NCBI GenBank assembly: GCA_900763685.1
Contig: CAAFLF010000043.1
Span: 1-40,614 of the forward strand
DNA length: 40,614 nt
Direction of reading: 5' to 3'
Origin: an uncultured Oscillospiraceae bacterium
GTDB lineage: Bacteria; Bacillota; Clostridia; Oscillospirales; Oscillospiraceae
Both the position numbers and the translations under genes were made by a program. Numbering within the stretch: the stretch's first letter is position 1; each line of letters opens with the position of its first letter. Below, piece by piece: positions 8,823 through 15,809 of the stretch. The notes under the pieces were generated by a model. The model was not told the origin of the DNA. It saw nothing but the letters and a program-made list of their open reading frames with translations, and did no database searches.

Positions 8823-9585
8823 GGGTCTCACCGCCTTGGGAGAGCACCGTCAGGGTGTCGGAAATGCGGCGGAACTGGGCTTCCTGGCTCTCCTCTCCCC
8901 GGTAGAGCTGGTGGTAGACCTGGCCGTCCCGCAGGAAGAGCACCCGCCCGGCATGGCTGGCCGCCTTCACGGAGTGGGTCACCATCAGGATGGTCTGGCC
9001 CCTGGCGTTGATCTCCGCAAAGAGGCGGAGGAGGCTGTCGGACGCCTTGGAATCCAGCGCGCCGGTGGGCTCGTCGGCCAGGATGATCTCCGGCTCCGTG
9101 ATGAGGGCCCGGGCCACGGCGGCCCGCTGCTTCTGGCCGCCGGAGACCTCGTAGGGGTACTTCTTCAGCAGCTCCGCGATGCCAAGCTCCTCCGCGATGG
9201 GCCGGAGCTTGCGGCTCATGCTCTGGTAGTCCTCCCCCGCCAGCACCAGAGGCAGGAAGATGTTGTCCTGGAGGGAGAAGGTGTCCAGCAGATTGAAATC
9301 CTGAAAGACAAAGCCCAGGTGCGTCCGCCGGAAGGCGGCCAGATCCTTCTCCCGGATGGCCCCCAGGGAGTTCCCGTTCAGCAGCACCTCGCCGTCCGTG
9401 GGGCGGTCCAGGGCCGCCAGAATGTTGAGAAGGGTAGTCTTGCCGGAGCCGGACTCGCCCATGATGGCCACATACTCCCCGGCCTCCACGCTGAAATTCA
9501 CGTCGCTGAGAGCCTGGACCTGGGCCCCGCCGAAGCGGGTGGTGTAGATCTTTTTCAGGTGCTTCACCTGTAGAATGGTAGACAT
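8815..9585 (-). CDS. bceA: BceA-type ABC transporter ATP-binding protein
   Basis: A 256-residue ATPase of the MacB/BceA class. Walker A is GESGSGKTT (43-51), signature VSGGQKQR from 147, Walker B IILADEPTGALD (about 167-178), switch His 204. It powers the permease encoded directly downstream. The ATG at 9585 has the perfect AAGGAGGT site at 9593-9600. Its promoter region carries a BceR-type operator, so it is expected to be induced by BceRS rather than read through from bceS, which has its own terminator. Confidence 0.95.
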   Translation of the reverse strand: MSTILQVKHLKKIYTTRFGGAQVQALSDVNFSVEAGEYVAIMGESGSGKTTLLNILAALDRPTDGEVLLNGNSLGAIREKDLAAFRRTHLGFVFQDFNLLDTFSLQDNIFLPLVLAGEDYQSMSRKLRPIAEELGIAELLKKYPYEVSGGQKQRAAVARALITEPEIILADEPTGALDSKASDSLLRLFAEINARGQTILMVTHSVKAASHAGRVLFLRDGQVYHQLYRGEESQEAQFRRISDTLTVLSQGGETHA

Positions 9586-9614
9586 GATATTGACCTCCTT
9601 GTTTCTTCCCTCTC

Positions 9615-9620
9615 AGGATA
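9615..9620 (-). promoter_or_regulatory. Probable -10 box of the bceAB promoter
   Basis: TATCCT on the minus strand, 30 bases upstream of the bceA ATG. No good -35 is seen (9638-9643 is poor), as expected for an activator-dependent promoter; the BceR half-site lies just upstream of that position. Confidence 0.45.
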
Positions 9621-9652
9621 GCAGAGGCCCCGCCTCCCTGCCATGGCTTTCC

Positions 9653-9682
9653 CTTACAGCTTTCTTACAGTTCTGTAAGAAA
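9653..9682 (-). promoter_or_regulatory. BceR-type operator with extra half-site, upstream of bceAB
   Basis: A perfect 10-base inverted repeat, TTTCTTACAG-TT-CTGTAAGAAA (9661-9682), contains TTACA-N4-TGTAA. This equals the TNACA-N4-TGTAA consensus reported for BceR-like regulators. On the minus strand a further TGTAA half-site follows (9654-9658 on this numbering), echoing the main-site plus half-site layout of Bacillus bceA. Binding itself is inferred. Confidence 0.75.
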
Positions 9683-9683
9683 C

Positions 9684-9709
9684 GAGCGGACAGGCTCTCC
9701 CGTCCGCTC
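9684..9709 (-). terminator. Hairpin at the end of bceS
   Basis: GAGCGGAC/GTCCGCTC stem overlapping the bceS stop region. On the minus strand it is followed by GTTTCTT, a weak T tract, so it may only partly stop read-through into bceAB. Confidence 0.5.
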
Positions 9710-10679
9710 ACTCTACCTCCAATTTCTCCCGGTGGAGGTCCAGGCGGACCTCCGTCCCCTCCCCGGGGCGGGAGGCGATGGTGATGCCGTGGCCCAGACG
9801 GCGGCAGACCTCCCGGCAGAGGAAGAGACCGATGCCGGTGGAGCGCCGCTCCAAGCGGCCGTTTTTCCCGGTGTAGCCCCGCTCAAAGACCCGGGGCAGG
9901 TCCTCCGCTGCGATGCCGATGCCGTTATCGGCGATACAGAGGCTCTCCCCCTCCGCGTAAACCCGGACCGTACCGCCGGGGGCGTACTTCACGGCGTTGG
10001 AGAGGAGCTGCTCCACCACAAAGCCCAGCCACTTCCCGTCTGTCAGGACATGAAGGCCGGTATCCTCCAATTGAAGAGACACCCGGGAGCGGATGAAGAG
10101 CGGCGCATAGCGCCGGGCCGCCTGCCGCAGCAAGGGGTCGATTTCCGTCTCCCGGAGGACATAGTCCGTGGACTCGCTCTCCAGGCGCAGGTAGTGGAGC
10201 ACCATCTCCACGTACTGCTCCACCCGCAAAAGCTCCGCCGTCATCTCCCGGCCCCGGTCGCTGTCGTCCTCCTGGCAGAGGAGCTTCAGGGCGGCGATGG
10301 GGGTCTTGATCTGGTGGGCCCAGAGGGTGTAGTAATCCACCATGTTCTGTTGGCTCTCGGCACTCTCCGCCGAGAGGGCCTGGCACTGGCGGCGCAGGAT
10401 GGCGAGAAGCGCCTGGTATTCCTCCTCCATCCCCGGCCATGGCTCCGGCAGGCCGTCCAGGCTCACCGTGATCTGCCCCCGGAGGGCCCGCAGCGTCCGT
10501 CGCTTTCCCCGCCAGCAGAGGAAGTCCCAGCCCCCGGCCACCGCCGCCAGGGCAAGGCAGAGGAGCCAGGCGTAGCCCAGGGCCGCGCCCGGCATGTCGT
10601 AGAGCCAGCCGATGAGGGTAAAGAGCCCCAGGCAACCCAGAAGCAGCGTCCCCACCGGCCAGCGGCAGCGGAGGTACAC
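9708..10679 (-). CDS. bceS: BceS-type intramembrane-sensing histidine kinase
   Basis: About 323 residues. Two helices near the N-terminus (about 9-27 and 33-50) are joined by only a few outside residues (YDMPGAA), the mark of kinases that sense through a BceAB partner. The DHp motif is LWAHQIKTPIAALKLL, with phospho-acceptor His 122. N box, G1 (ADNGIGI) and G2 (STGIGLFLC) motifs are present. The open frame extends to 10805, but that part overlaps the regulator gene and reads as a shadow. A GTG at about 10679, 8 bases after the bceR stop, is the most likely start, although its ribosome site is weak and coupling is probable. Confidence 0.9.
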   Translation of the reverse strand: MYLRCRWPVGTLLLGCLGLFTLIGWLYDMPGAALGYAWLLCLALAAVAGGWDFLCWRGKRRTLRALRGQITVSLDGLPEPWPGMEEEYQALLAILRRQCQALSAESAESQQNMVDYYTLWAHQIKTPIAALKLLCQEDDSDRGREMTAELLRVEQYVEMVLHYLRLESESTDYVLRETEIDPLLRQAARRYAPLFIRSRVSLQLEDTGLHVLTDGKWLGFVVEQLLSNAVKYAPGGTVRVYAEGESLCIADNGIGIAAEDLPRVFERGYTGKNGRLERRSTGIGLFLCREVCRRLGHGITIASRPGEGTEVRLDLHREKLEVE

Positions 10680-10686
10680 GCCCAGT

Positions 10687-11370
10687 TCACTCGTCGTTTT
10701 CAATGAGGTAGCCCATCCCCTTCTTGGTCCGGATGAAGTCCGTGAGTCCCAGCTCGTCCAACTTCCGCCGCAGGCGGTTGACGTTGACGGAGAGGGTGTT
10801 CTCATCCACGAAGCTGTCCGTCTCCCAGAGCTTCTGCATCAGGGCGTCCCGGGAGACGGTGCGGCCCTTCTGCTCCAGCAGCACCTGCAAAATGCGGAAC
10901 TCGTTGCGGCTGAGGTCCAGCTTCTCCCCCTGATAGCGGAGGGAGGCGTCCGCCGTGTCCAGCTCCGCCCCCCGGTGGGCCAGGACCGGCTGTGGCGCCG
11001 CGAAATCGTAGCAGCGCCGCAGGGTGGAGCGCACCTTGGCGGAGAGCACCGAGAGGTCAAAGGGCTTTGGCACGAAGTCGTCCCCGCCCAGGTCCATGGC
11101 GGTGACGATGTTCATGTTGTCCGAGACGGAGGAGAGGAAGATGATGGGCACCCGGGAGACCTTCCGGAGCTCCGTACACCAGTGGTAGCCGTTGAAGAAG
11201 GGCAGGGCGATGTCCAGCAGCACCAGCTGGGGCTGGAAGGCCTGGAACTCCCCCAGGATGTTCCGGAAGTCCTCCGCCGTCTTCACCTGGTAGCCCCAGG
11301 CCTCCAGGTGCCGGGCCACATGCCCGGCGATAACGGCGTCGTCCTCCACCAGGTAGATCTTCATGGTCAT
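10687..11370 (-). CDS. bceR: BceR-type OmpR-family response regulator
   Basis: 227 residues. Receiver domain with acidic pair near 10-11, phospho-acceptor Asp 53 (LLDIALPF) and Lys 102 (PKPFDLS); C-terminal winged helix ending in MGYLIENDE. The ATG at 11370 is chosen for GGGGAGGAG five bases upstream; the upstream 28 codons of open frame overlap the phosphatase gene. It is expected to be phosphorylated by the kinase just downstream and to activate bceAB through the operator at 9653-9682. It starts 17 bases after the phosphatase stop, so phosphatase, bceR and bceS look like one transcript. Confidence 0.93.
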   Translation of the reverse strand: MTMKIYLVEDDAVIAGHVARHLEAWGYQVKTAEDFRNILGEFQAFQPQLVLLDIALPFFNGYHWCTELRKVSRVPIIFLSSVSDNMNIVTAMDLGGDDFVPKPFDLSVLSAKVRSTLRRCYDFAAPQPVLAHRGAELDTADASLRYQGEKLDLSRNEFRILQVLLEQKGRTVSRDALMQKLWETDSFVDENTLSVNVNRLRRKLDELGLTDFIRTKKGMGYLIENDE

Positions 11371-11386
11371 GGGCGCTCCTCCCCGC

Positions 11387-11842
11387 TCAGTCTCCGCCAT
11401 ACCGGGCCAAAAGACCCCGGCACCCGGCCTCCACGTCCCGCCAGGTGGCCTCAAAGTCCCCGGTGTACCAGGGGTCCGCCACCTCGCCGCTCCGGCCGGC
11501 GAACTCCGTCAGGAGATGGATCTTCCCCTCCGGGTCGCCGCCGCAGATCCGCCGCATGTCCCGGAGGTTCTCCTGGTCCATACCGATGAGGAGGTCATAC
11601 TCCTCATAATCCCGCCGGGTCAGGAGCCGGGCGGCGTGCCCCTCGCAGGAGATGCCGTGCTCCGCCAGCTTGCGCCTCGCCGGGGGATAGACCGGGTTCC
11701 CGATCTCCTCCCTGGCGGCGGCGGCGGAGGCGATGGTGAAACGCCCCTCCTTCCCCGCCCGCCGGACGAAGTCCTTCATGGTGTACTCCGCCATGGGGCT
11801 CCGGCAGATATTCCCATGGCAAACGAAAAGAATTTTTGTCAT
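11387..11842 (-). CDS. Low-molecular-weight protein tyrosine phosphatase
   Basis: 151 residues, the usual size for the family. The P-loop VCHGNICRSP has nucleophile Cys 8 and Arg 14. The general-acid motif DPWY stands at 123-126. It removes phosphate from protein tyrosines (in some bacteria also from arginines). The ATG at 11842 is used; a TTG just before it is also in frame. It is the first gene of an apparent operon with bceRS, behind the promoter at 11934-11962. This link to a peptide-antibiotic sensor is unusual, but a functional connection is only inferred. Confidence 0.93.
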   Translation of the reverse strand: MTKILFVCHGNICRSPMAEYTMKDFVRRAGKEGRFTIASAAAAREEIGNPVYPPARRKLAEHGISCEGHAARLLTRRDYEEYDLLIGMDQENLRDMRRICGGDPEGKIHLLTEFAGRSGEVADPWYTGDFEATWRDVEAGCRGLLARYGGD

Positions 11843-11933
11843 CAAGCGTTGTTCCTTTCCCGGTCCCCCGGCATAGGCCTCTCCTCCGCCTGGTAGCGGG
11901 TTTGCCCTTATCAGCCGGGGGCATCTTTCCCTC

Positions 11934-11962
11934 AGGGTACACTATCCGTCCCTCCCTGTCAA
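11934..11962 (-). promoter_or_regulatory. Sigma-A promoter of the phosphatase-bceRS operon
   Basis: Minus-strand TTGACA (11957-11962) and TACCCT (11934-11939), spacer 17 bases, about 90 bases before the phosphatase start. Confidence 0.55.
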
Positions 11963-12046
11963 AGGGGAAATGCCGGGAGGGCTTGACTTTCCCTGGGAAA
12001 TGGGGAAAAATGAGACGAGATCATTTTACGATGGGAGGGATGCCCC

Positions 12047-12706
12047 GTGCCGCGGCTGACAGAGACCCCGCTTTTCCGGGGAATGACCGAGGCGGAGATC
12101 AGCGGCCTTCTCGCCTGCCTCTCCGCCGGGGAGCGGCGCTACACCCGAGGCGAGTGCGTCCTGACCGCCGGGGAGCCCTGCCCCTGGATGGGCCTGGTGC
12201 TCTCCGGCCAGGTCCTGATAGAGCTCAGCGACGCCTGGGGCAACGACAGCGTCCTGGGCGCCGCCGGAGAGGGCGAGGTCTTCGCCGAAGCCTATGCCTG
12301 CGCCCCGGGGGAGCCCCTCCTTGTGAATGTCACCGCCAGCGAGGAGAGCACGGTGCTGCTCCTGAACGCCGGACGCCTTCTCTCCCCCTGCGAGAGCGTC
12401 TGCTCCGGCCACGCCCTGCTGCTGCGGCGGCTGCTGGCCCTCTGCGCCCGGAAGAACCTACAGCTCTCCCAGCGGGCGCTGCACACGGCCCCCAAGACCA
12501 TCCGGGGCCGGCTCATGAGCTACCTCTCGGAGTGCGCTGTCCGCAGCGGAAGCCGCAGCTTCGACATCCCCTATGACCGCCGGCAGCTGGCGGGATACCT
12601 GGGCGTGGAGCGCAGCGCCCTCTGCGCCGAGCTCTCCCGGATGCGCCGGGACGGGCTCATCCTCTACGGCAAGCGGCGCTTCACCATCATAACGGAGTTC
12701 CCGTAA
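12047..12706 (+). CDS. Crp/Fnr-family transcriptional regulator
   Basis: 219 residues. An N-terminal cyclic-nucleotide-binding-type beta barrel (about 10-120, with GEPCPWMGLVLSGQVLI) is followed by a long dimer helix and a C-terminal winged helix (YDRRQLAGYLGVERSALCAE as recognition part). The cysteine pattern of iron-sulfur FNR is not evident, so the ligand is unknown. The GTG at 12047 follows GGGAGGG by seven bases. An ATG at 12040 is in another frame. Weak -35 TTGACT at 11983-11988 with an AAAAAT -10. It stands alone between terminators, so the regulon cannot be inferred from its neighbours. Confidence 0.88.
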   Translation: MPRLTETPLFRGMTEAEISGLLACLSAGERRYTRGECVLTAGEPCPWMGLVLSGQVLIELSDAWGNDSVLGAAGEGEVFAEAYACAPGEPLLVNVTASEESTVLLLNAGRLLSPCESVCSGHALLLRRLLALCARKNLQLSQRALHTAPKTIRGRLMSYLSECAVRSGSRSFDIPYDRRQLAGYLGVERSALCAELSRMRRDGLILYGKRRFTIITEFP

Positions 12707-12711
12707 CGGAA

Positions 12712-12745
12712 AGACCGGGCGGTGCGGGCCGCCCGGTCTCTTTTT
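12712..12745 (+). terminator. Intrinsic terminator of the Crp/Fnr gene
   Basis: AGACCGGGCGG/CCGCCCGGTCT hairpin with a six-base loop, followed by CTTTTT on the plus strand. It ends exactly at the stop of the convergent TetR gene and may serve both. Confidence 0.85.
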
Positions 12746-13338
12746 CACGGTTTCGTCCCGGTCTCCCGGAGCTGGCCGGTCTTGGCCAGCGTCAGCAGCG
12801 CCCGGAAGCTGGTGGAGAGCATCCCCTGCAGCCGCTCCTGGGAAAAGCGGGCGCCTCCGGCGCAGAGGGTCCCCAGGCCGAAGGTATAGATCCACACATG
12901 CTCAAAGAGCAATCTGGCATCCCCATCGCTGAGGGCGTAGTCCCGGCGGATGGCCTCCACGCAGCGCTCCGCCATGGGGCCCAGCTCCCCGAAGACATCG
13001 GCGAAGCTGGCGGCCTCCCGGCTGCTGTTCACGAAGAGCAACTGATAGAGCTTGGGCTCCTCCTGGGCGAAGAGCAGCATCTGCACGCCCGCCCGCTTGA
13101 ACTCCGGCGCGTCCTTGGGCGCCCGGTCCCCATAGGCCTCAAACCGGGCCATGGCGGCGGTGCGGACCTCCTGGCGCAGCTCGTCCATTCCCTGAAAGAC
13201 CGTGAAGATCGGCCGGGCGGAGCTCCCCAGGCGCTCCCCCAGGTTCCGGGCGGTGAGGGCCTCCGGCCCACGGCGGCTCACAAGATCCAGTGCGGCCTCC
13301 ACGATCTCCCGGCGCTCAAACTTTGGTTTCGGCGGCAT
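12745..13338 (-). CDS. TetR/AcrR-family regulator
   Basis: 197 residues. N-terminal helix-turn-helix about residues 9-50 (EIVEAALDLVSRRGPEALTA, then LGERLGSS), with a C-terminal ligand and dimer domain containing two Cys. The ATG at 13338 has AGGAGGA eight bases upstream. It is transcribed from a perfect consensus promoter overlapped by a dyad (13382-13395), which suggests self-repression. It lies downstream of the ATC-hydrolase/alpha-beta hydrolase operon but has its own promoter. Its targets may include the palindromes at 15032 and 28408, which share a GTTAG half-site with its own dyad; this is inference. Confidence 0.88.
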   Translation of the reverse strand: MPPKPKFERREIVEAALDLVSRRGPEALTARNLGERLGSSARPIFTVFQGMDELRQEVRTAAMARFEAYGDRAPKDAPEFKRAGVQMLLFAQEEPKLYQLLFVNSSREAASFADVFGELGPMAERCVEAIRRDYALSDGDARLLFEHVWIYTFGLGTLCAGGARFSQERLQGMLSTSFRALLTLAKTGQLRETGTKP

Positions 13339-13381
13339 GGCAGCTCCTCCTGACGGGTAATTCTCTCAGATCCAAGGATTG

Positions 13382-13424
13382 AAAACGTTAGTTTTATTAT
13401 AATCCCGGCGCCCTCTTCTGTCAA
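13382..13424 (-). promoter_or_regulatory. Consensus promoter and dyad operator of the TetR gene at 12745-13338
   Basis: Minus-strand TTGACA (13419-13424), 17 bases, TATAAT (13396-13401): a perfect consensus promoter. The dyad AAAAC-GTTA-GTTTT (13382-13395) touches the downstream side of the -10 box, the usual place for a TetR self-repression site. Confidence 0.8.
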
Positions 13425-13455
13425 GCGCCGTTTCCCCGCCGACGAACGCTCTCCG

Positions 13456-13490
13456 CCCCGGAAAAAGGCGGGGCTCCCGCTTTTCCGGGG
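13456..13490 (-). terminator. Terminator of the ATC-hydrolase/alpha-beta hydrolase operon
   Basis: Minus-strand GCGGG-AGC-CCCGC hairpin followed by CTTTTT, nested in a longer CCCCGGAAAA/TTTTCCGGGG repeat, 11 bases after the hydrolase stop. Confidence 0.8.
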
Positions 13491-13500
13491 TCCCGCCCTC

Positions 13501-14292
13501 TCATTCCTCCCCAGTTCCCGCCGGGGCGCCAAGGATGCTCTTCACCAGCCGCGCCCAGCCCTCCGGATGGCAGGCCAGCAGCTCCTCGTGCTGTAAATCC
13601 TGCGAATAGATCACCGGGTCCTTAAAATGTTTCCGGTAGCGGGCCAGATACTTCTTCCCCATCTTCTCGGCGTAGAAGACGTGGATGGTGGTGCCGGGGG
13701 CGGAGATGCCCTCCGGCAGGGGCGTCACCAGGTCGGAGTAAAACTGGTTCTCGCAGCTCCGCCGGGTCACATAGGGTCTTGCCCCGCCGAACATCCCCAG
13801 AAAGGCGTCCAGATACTCCGGCATGGCCCGGCGGGACTTCTCCATCTGCTTTTGGAGAAAGCGTGCGGAGAACTGCCCGTCCCGGACCAGGGGATAGAAG
13901 AGGGGCATCATCAGCTTCGTCTCCAGCTTGGCGAGCAGGGGCGAGGCCTGGTCCAGGTCCGACCCGCCCAGGATGCCATGGTCCATGCGGACCCTGCCCC
14001 GCACCGCCAGCAGCCCCACGAAGGACCCGCCCAGGGAGCAGCCGTAGGCTCCCCGGATGTGCCCGCCGCAGTGAGCCAGGAGGTAATCCTCGATCTTCGC
14101 CGTCTCTTCCAGCATAGTGGGGAACTCTGTCGCTTCCGTCTCGTCAAAACCGTCGTAGCTCACGGCCAGGACCCGGTAATCCCGGGCCAGGGCCGGAATC
14201 ACATGGCCGAAGTTCCCCTTCCAGTGGCAGCAGGTCCCCGGCAGCAGCACCAGCGCCGGACGGTCCTTCTCCCCGAACGCATAGACCTTCAT
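13501..14292 (-). CDS. Alpha/beta-fold hydrolase
   Basis: 263 residues. LVLLPGTCCHWKG gives the oxyanion-loop region, and the nucleophile elbow is GAYGCSLGGS with Ser 86. A cap region (about 115-190) and a C-terminal DLQHEELL segment may hold the catalytic His. The substrate cannot be named; esterase or lipase-like action on a small molecule is typical. It starts 12 bases after the end of the ATC-hydrolase-like gene and shares its transcript. The ATG at 14292 has an acceptable GAGGGGAG site. The sequence is quite unlike the alpha/beta hydrolase at 26837-27694, although both sit in operons with an ATC-hydrolase-like gene. Confidence 0.85.
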   Translation of the reverse strand: MKVYAFGEKDRPALVLLPGTCCHWKGNFGHVIPALARDYRVLAVSYDGFDETEATEFPTMLEETAKIEDYLLAHCGGHIRGAYGCSLGGSFVGLLAVRGRVRMDHGILGGSDLDQASPLLAKLETKLMMPLFYPLVRDGQFSARFLQKQMEKSRRAMPEYLDAFLGMFGGARPYVTRRSCENQFYSDLVTPLPEGISAPGTTIHVFYAEKMGKKYLARYRKHFKDPVIYSQDLQHEELLACHPEGWARLVKSILGAPAGTGEE

Positions 14293-14304
14293 GGGCTCCC
14301 CTCC

Positions 14305-15006
14305 TCAGCGGTTGCGGCGGTAGCCGGCCTCGTCCACGTACTCCGGGTGCTGCCGGAGATACGGGTCCCGGTCGCCGCAGATGGTATAGTCGCACTTGTC
14401 CCCGTTGCCGCAGGTGGTGATCCGCACCAGCTTCGCCCGGATGAGCGCCATCCCGGCGTAGTCCACGTTGCAGAGGGCGGGCAGCACCTCCAAAAGGCCA
14501 AACTTCTTGGCGAAGTCCGCCGTGGGGCAGGCGGTGAACTCATAGTAGATGGGCTCCCCCGGCCGCTCCGGCCGGACGTGCATCTCACAGTCGTGCCAGC
14601 GGTCGCGCTTTTTCTTGGAGGTTGCGAAGGCCCGGTACAGGAGCTTGCGCCAGAAGGGCCGGTTCACGTCCACGAAGCGGAGCCGCCGGAAGGCGGGCAG
14701 GAAGAGCTCCCCCTCCATCGCCTCGATCTCCGCGAGGCTGGTCACCTCCCGGCAGACGGCGTAGTAGCACATCAGGGCAGCGCAGTCATAGGCGCCGCCG
14801 GGCCCGTTGTGAAAGTTCTTGCCGCCCCCCAGGTCTGTCCGCCACTGGGCCAGGCAGTCCACATACTTCCGCTACACCGCCTCCCAGACGGCCTCCCGCT
14901 CCCCCTCCGGGTAGTGGCGGGCGATGGCCCCCTGGATCTGTGCCTTGCAGTCCTTGGAATAGACCACGTGGCATGTGTGGTCAATGGGCAGGTCTTTCTC
15001 TCTCAT
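14305..15006 (-). pseudogene. ATC-hydrolase-family protein (copy A), internal amber codon
   Basis: The reading frame runs from an ATG at 15006 (GGGAGGAAAC seven bases upstream) to 14305, 233 codons, interrupted only by a TAG at codon 45 (14872-14874). Downstream of the stop the protein has the family's motifs: ACPTADFAKKFG (Cys 160), ALCNVD (Cys 179, Asp 182) and GDKCDYTICGD (Cys 205, Asp 206). The same pattern occurs in copy B at 24824-25483. The family is named for L-2-amino-thiazoline-4-carboxylate hydrolase of the Pseudomonas cysteine pathway, but most members have unknown substrates. An ATG at 14862 could give a 185-residue fragment without the N-terminus. It may be a nonsense mutation (CAG to TAG is one change), a read-through codon or a base error. 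First gene of the operon with the alpha/beta hydrolase. Confidence 0.8.
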
Positions 15007-15031
15007 ACTCGTTTCCTCCCGCTTATTTCTT

Positions 15032-15049
15032 GGTTAGTTTCCGCTAACC
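15032..15049 (-). promoter_or_regulatory. Palindrome, copy 1 (putative shared operator)
   Basis: GGTTAGTTTCCGCTAACC on the plus strand, an 18-base palindrome with six-base arms, 26 bases before the ATC-hydrolase copy A ATG and just after the terminator of the upstream TetR gene. It matches the palindrome at 28408-28425 at 16 of 18 bases. It could be a repressor site or, in RNA, a six-base-pair hairpin with a GGAA-containing loop. Confidence 0.65.
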
Positions 15050-15059
15050 ACTCCGCCGG

Positions 15060-15078
15060 AAAAAAGCCGCCCAGCGGC
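15060..15078 (-). terminator. Terminator of the TetR gene at 15079-15663
   Basis: GCCGC-TGG-GCGGC stem followed by six T on the minus strand, immediately after the stop codon. It separates the TetR gene from the ATC-hydrolase operon. Confidence 0.75.
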
Positions 15079-15663
15079 TCATTCCTCCCTGAAGAGCTCC
15101 CGGCAGGCGCCCCGGACCAGGGTCTCCAGCACCTTGGGGTATTGCTCCCCGATCTGCTCCCGGTGGGAGACCGTCAGGATCAGTCCCCGGACGGTGGCGG
15201 CGGCCAGCTCCATGCCGCCCCTGGGGGAAAGACCGCTCTCCTCCAGCAGAGCACGGATGTGGGTCTCATCGTCATGGTAGTGCTCCGTCTTCAACTGGGG
15301 CGGCAGACGGCGCAGAAGGTAGGCGGCGTCCGCTTCCAGAAAGCGCATGGCCCCGGTCTCCGAGAGGCGGCGGCAGGCGGCCAGCAGCGTCTCCGCCGCG
15401 CAGTCCTCCGGCGGCAGGTCCCGCCCCGCCTCCAGGGCCTCCCTCGCCACCTGATAGACCTCCGTGTGGATGTCCTCCAGCACCGCCAGGAACAGCATCT
15501 CCTTGGACGCGAAGTATTTATAGAAGGACCCCTTGGAGATGCCGGCGGCCTCCGTCAGCTGCTCCACCGAGGTCTTTCGCATCCCCACGGTGACAGCGCA
15601 ACGCCGCCCCTCCGCCAGCAGGCTCTGCCGGATGAGAGCGTTCTCCTCCTGGGAAAAAGCCAT
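15079..15663 (-). CDS. TetR/AcrR-family regulator
   Basis: 194 residues. Helix-turn-helix at about 30-53 (TSVEQLTEAAGISKGSFYKY), followed by a helical ligand domain. The ATG at 15663 is preferred because AAGGAGGGAG lies seven bases upstream; the open frame upstream to 15723 runs through the gene's own promoter and operator. It lies directly upstream of, and in line with, the ATC-hydrolase/alpha-beta hydrolase operon. Together with the dyad over its start site this suggests both self-control and control of that operon. Confidence 0.9.
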   Translation of the reverse strand: MAFSQEENALIRQSLLAEGRRCAVTVGMRKTSVEQLTEAAGISKGSFYKYFASKEMLFLAVLEDIHTEVYQVAREALEAGRDLPPEDCAAETLLAACRRLSETGAMRFLEADAAYLLRRLPPQLKTEHYHDDETHIRALLEESGLSPRGGMELAAATVRGLILTVSHREQIGEQYPKVLETLVRGACRELFREE

Positions 15664-15688
15664 CCGTCTCTCCCTCCTTCCGTGGTTT

Positions 15689-15742
15689 TGACCGTATTCG
15701 TTGATTCGGTCATAGGATAGCACAGCCCGCCTCGAAACGCAA
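15689..15742 (-). promoter_or_regulatory. Promoter and TetR-type operator of the gene at 15079-15663
   Basis: Minus-strand TTGCGT (15737-15742), 17 bases, TATCCT (15714-15719). Just downstream, over the expected transcription start, lies a 24-base dyad (15689-15712) with perfect outer arms TGACCG/CGGTCA. Confidence 0.7.
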
Positions 15743-15775
15743 CCACCCCAGGGGAAAAAACTTCCCCCAAAGGGA

Positions 15776-15801
15776 AAGCGCCGCCCTTTCGGGCGGCGCT
15801 T
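15776..15801 (-). terminator. Terminator of the ferredoxin aldo/keto reductase gene
   Basis: Perfect AAGCGCCGCCC-TTTC-GGGCGGCGCTT hairpin nine bases after the stop codon. The minus-strand tail is CCCTTT, so the T tract is weak. Confidence 0.7.
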
Positions 15802-15809
15802 GGCGCTTC

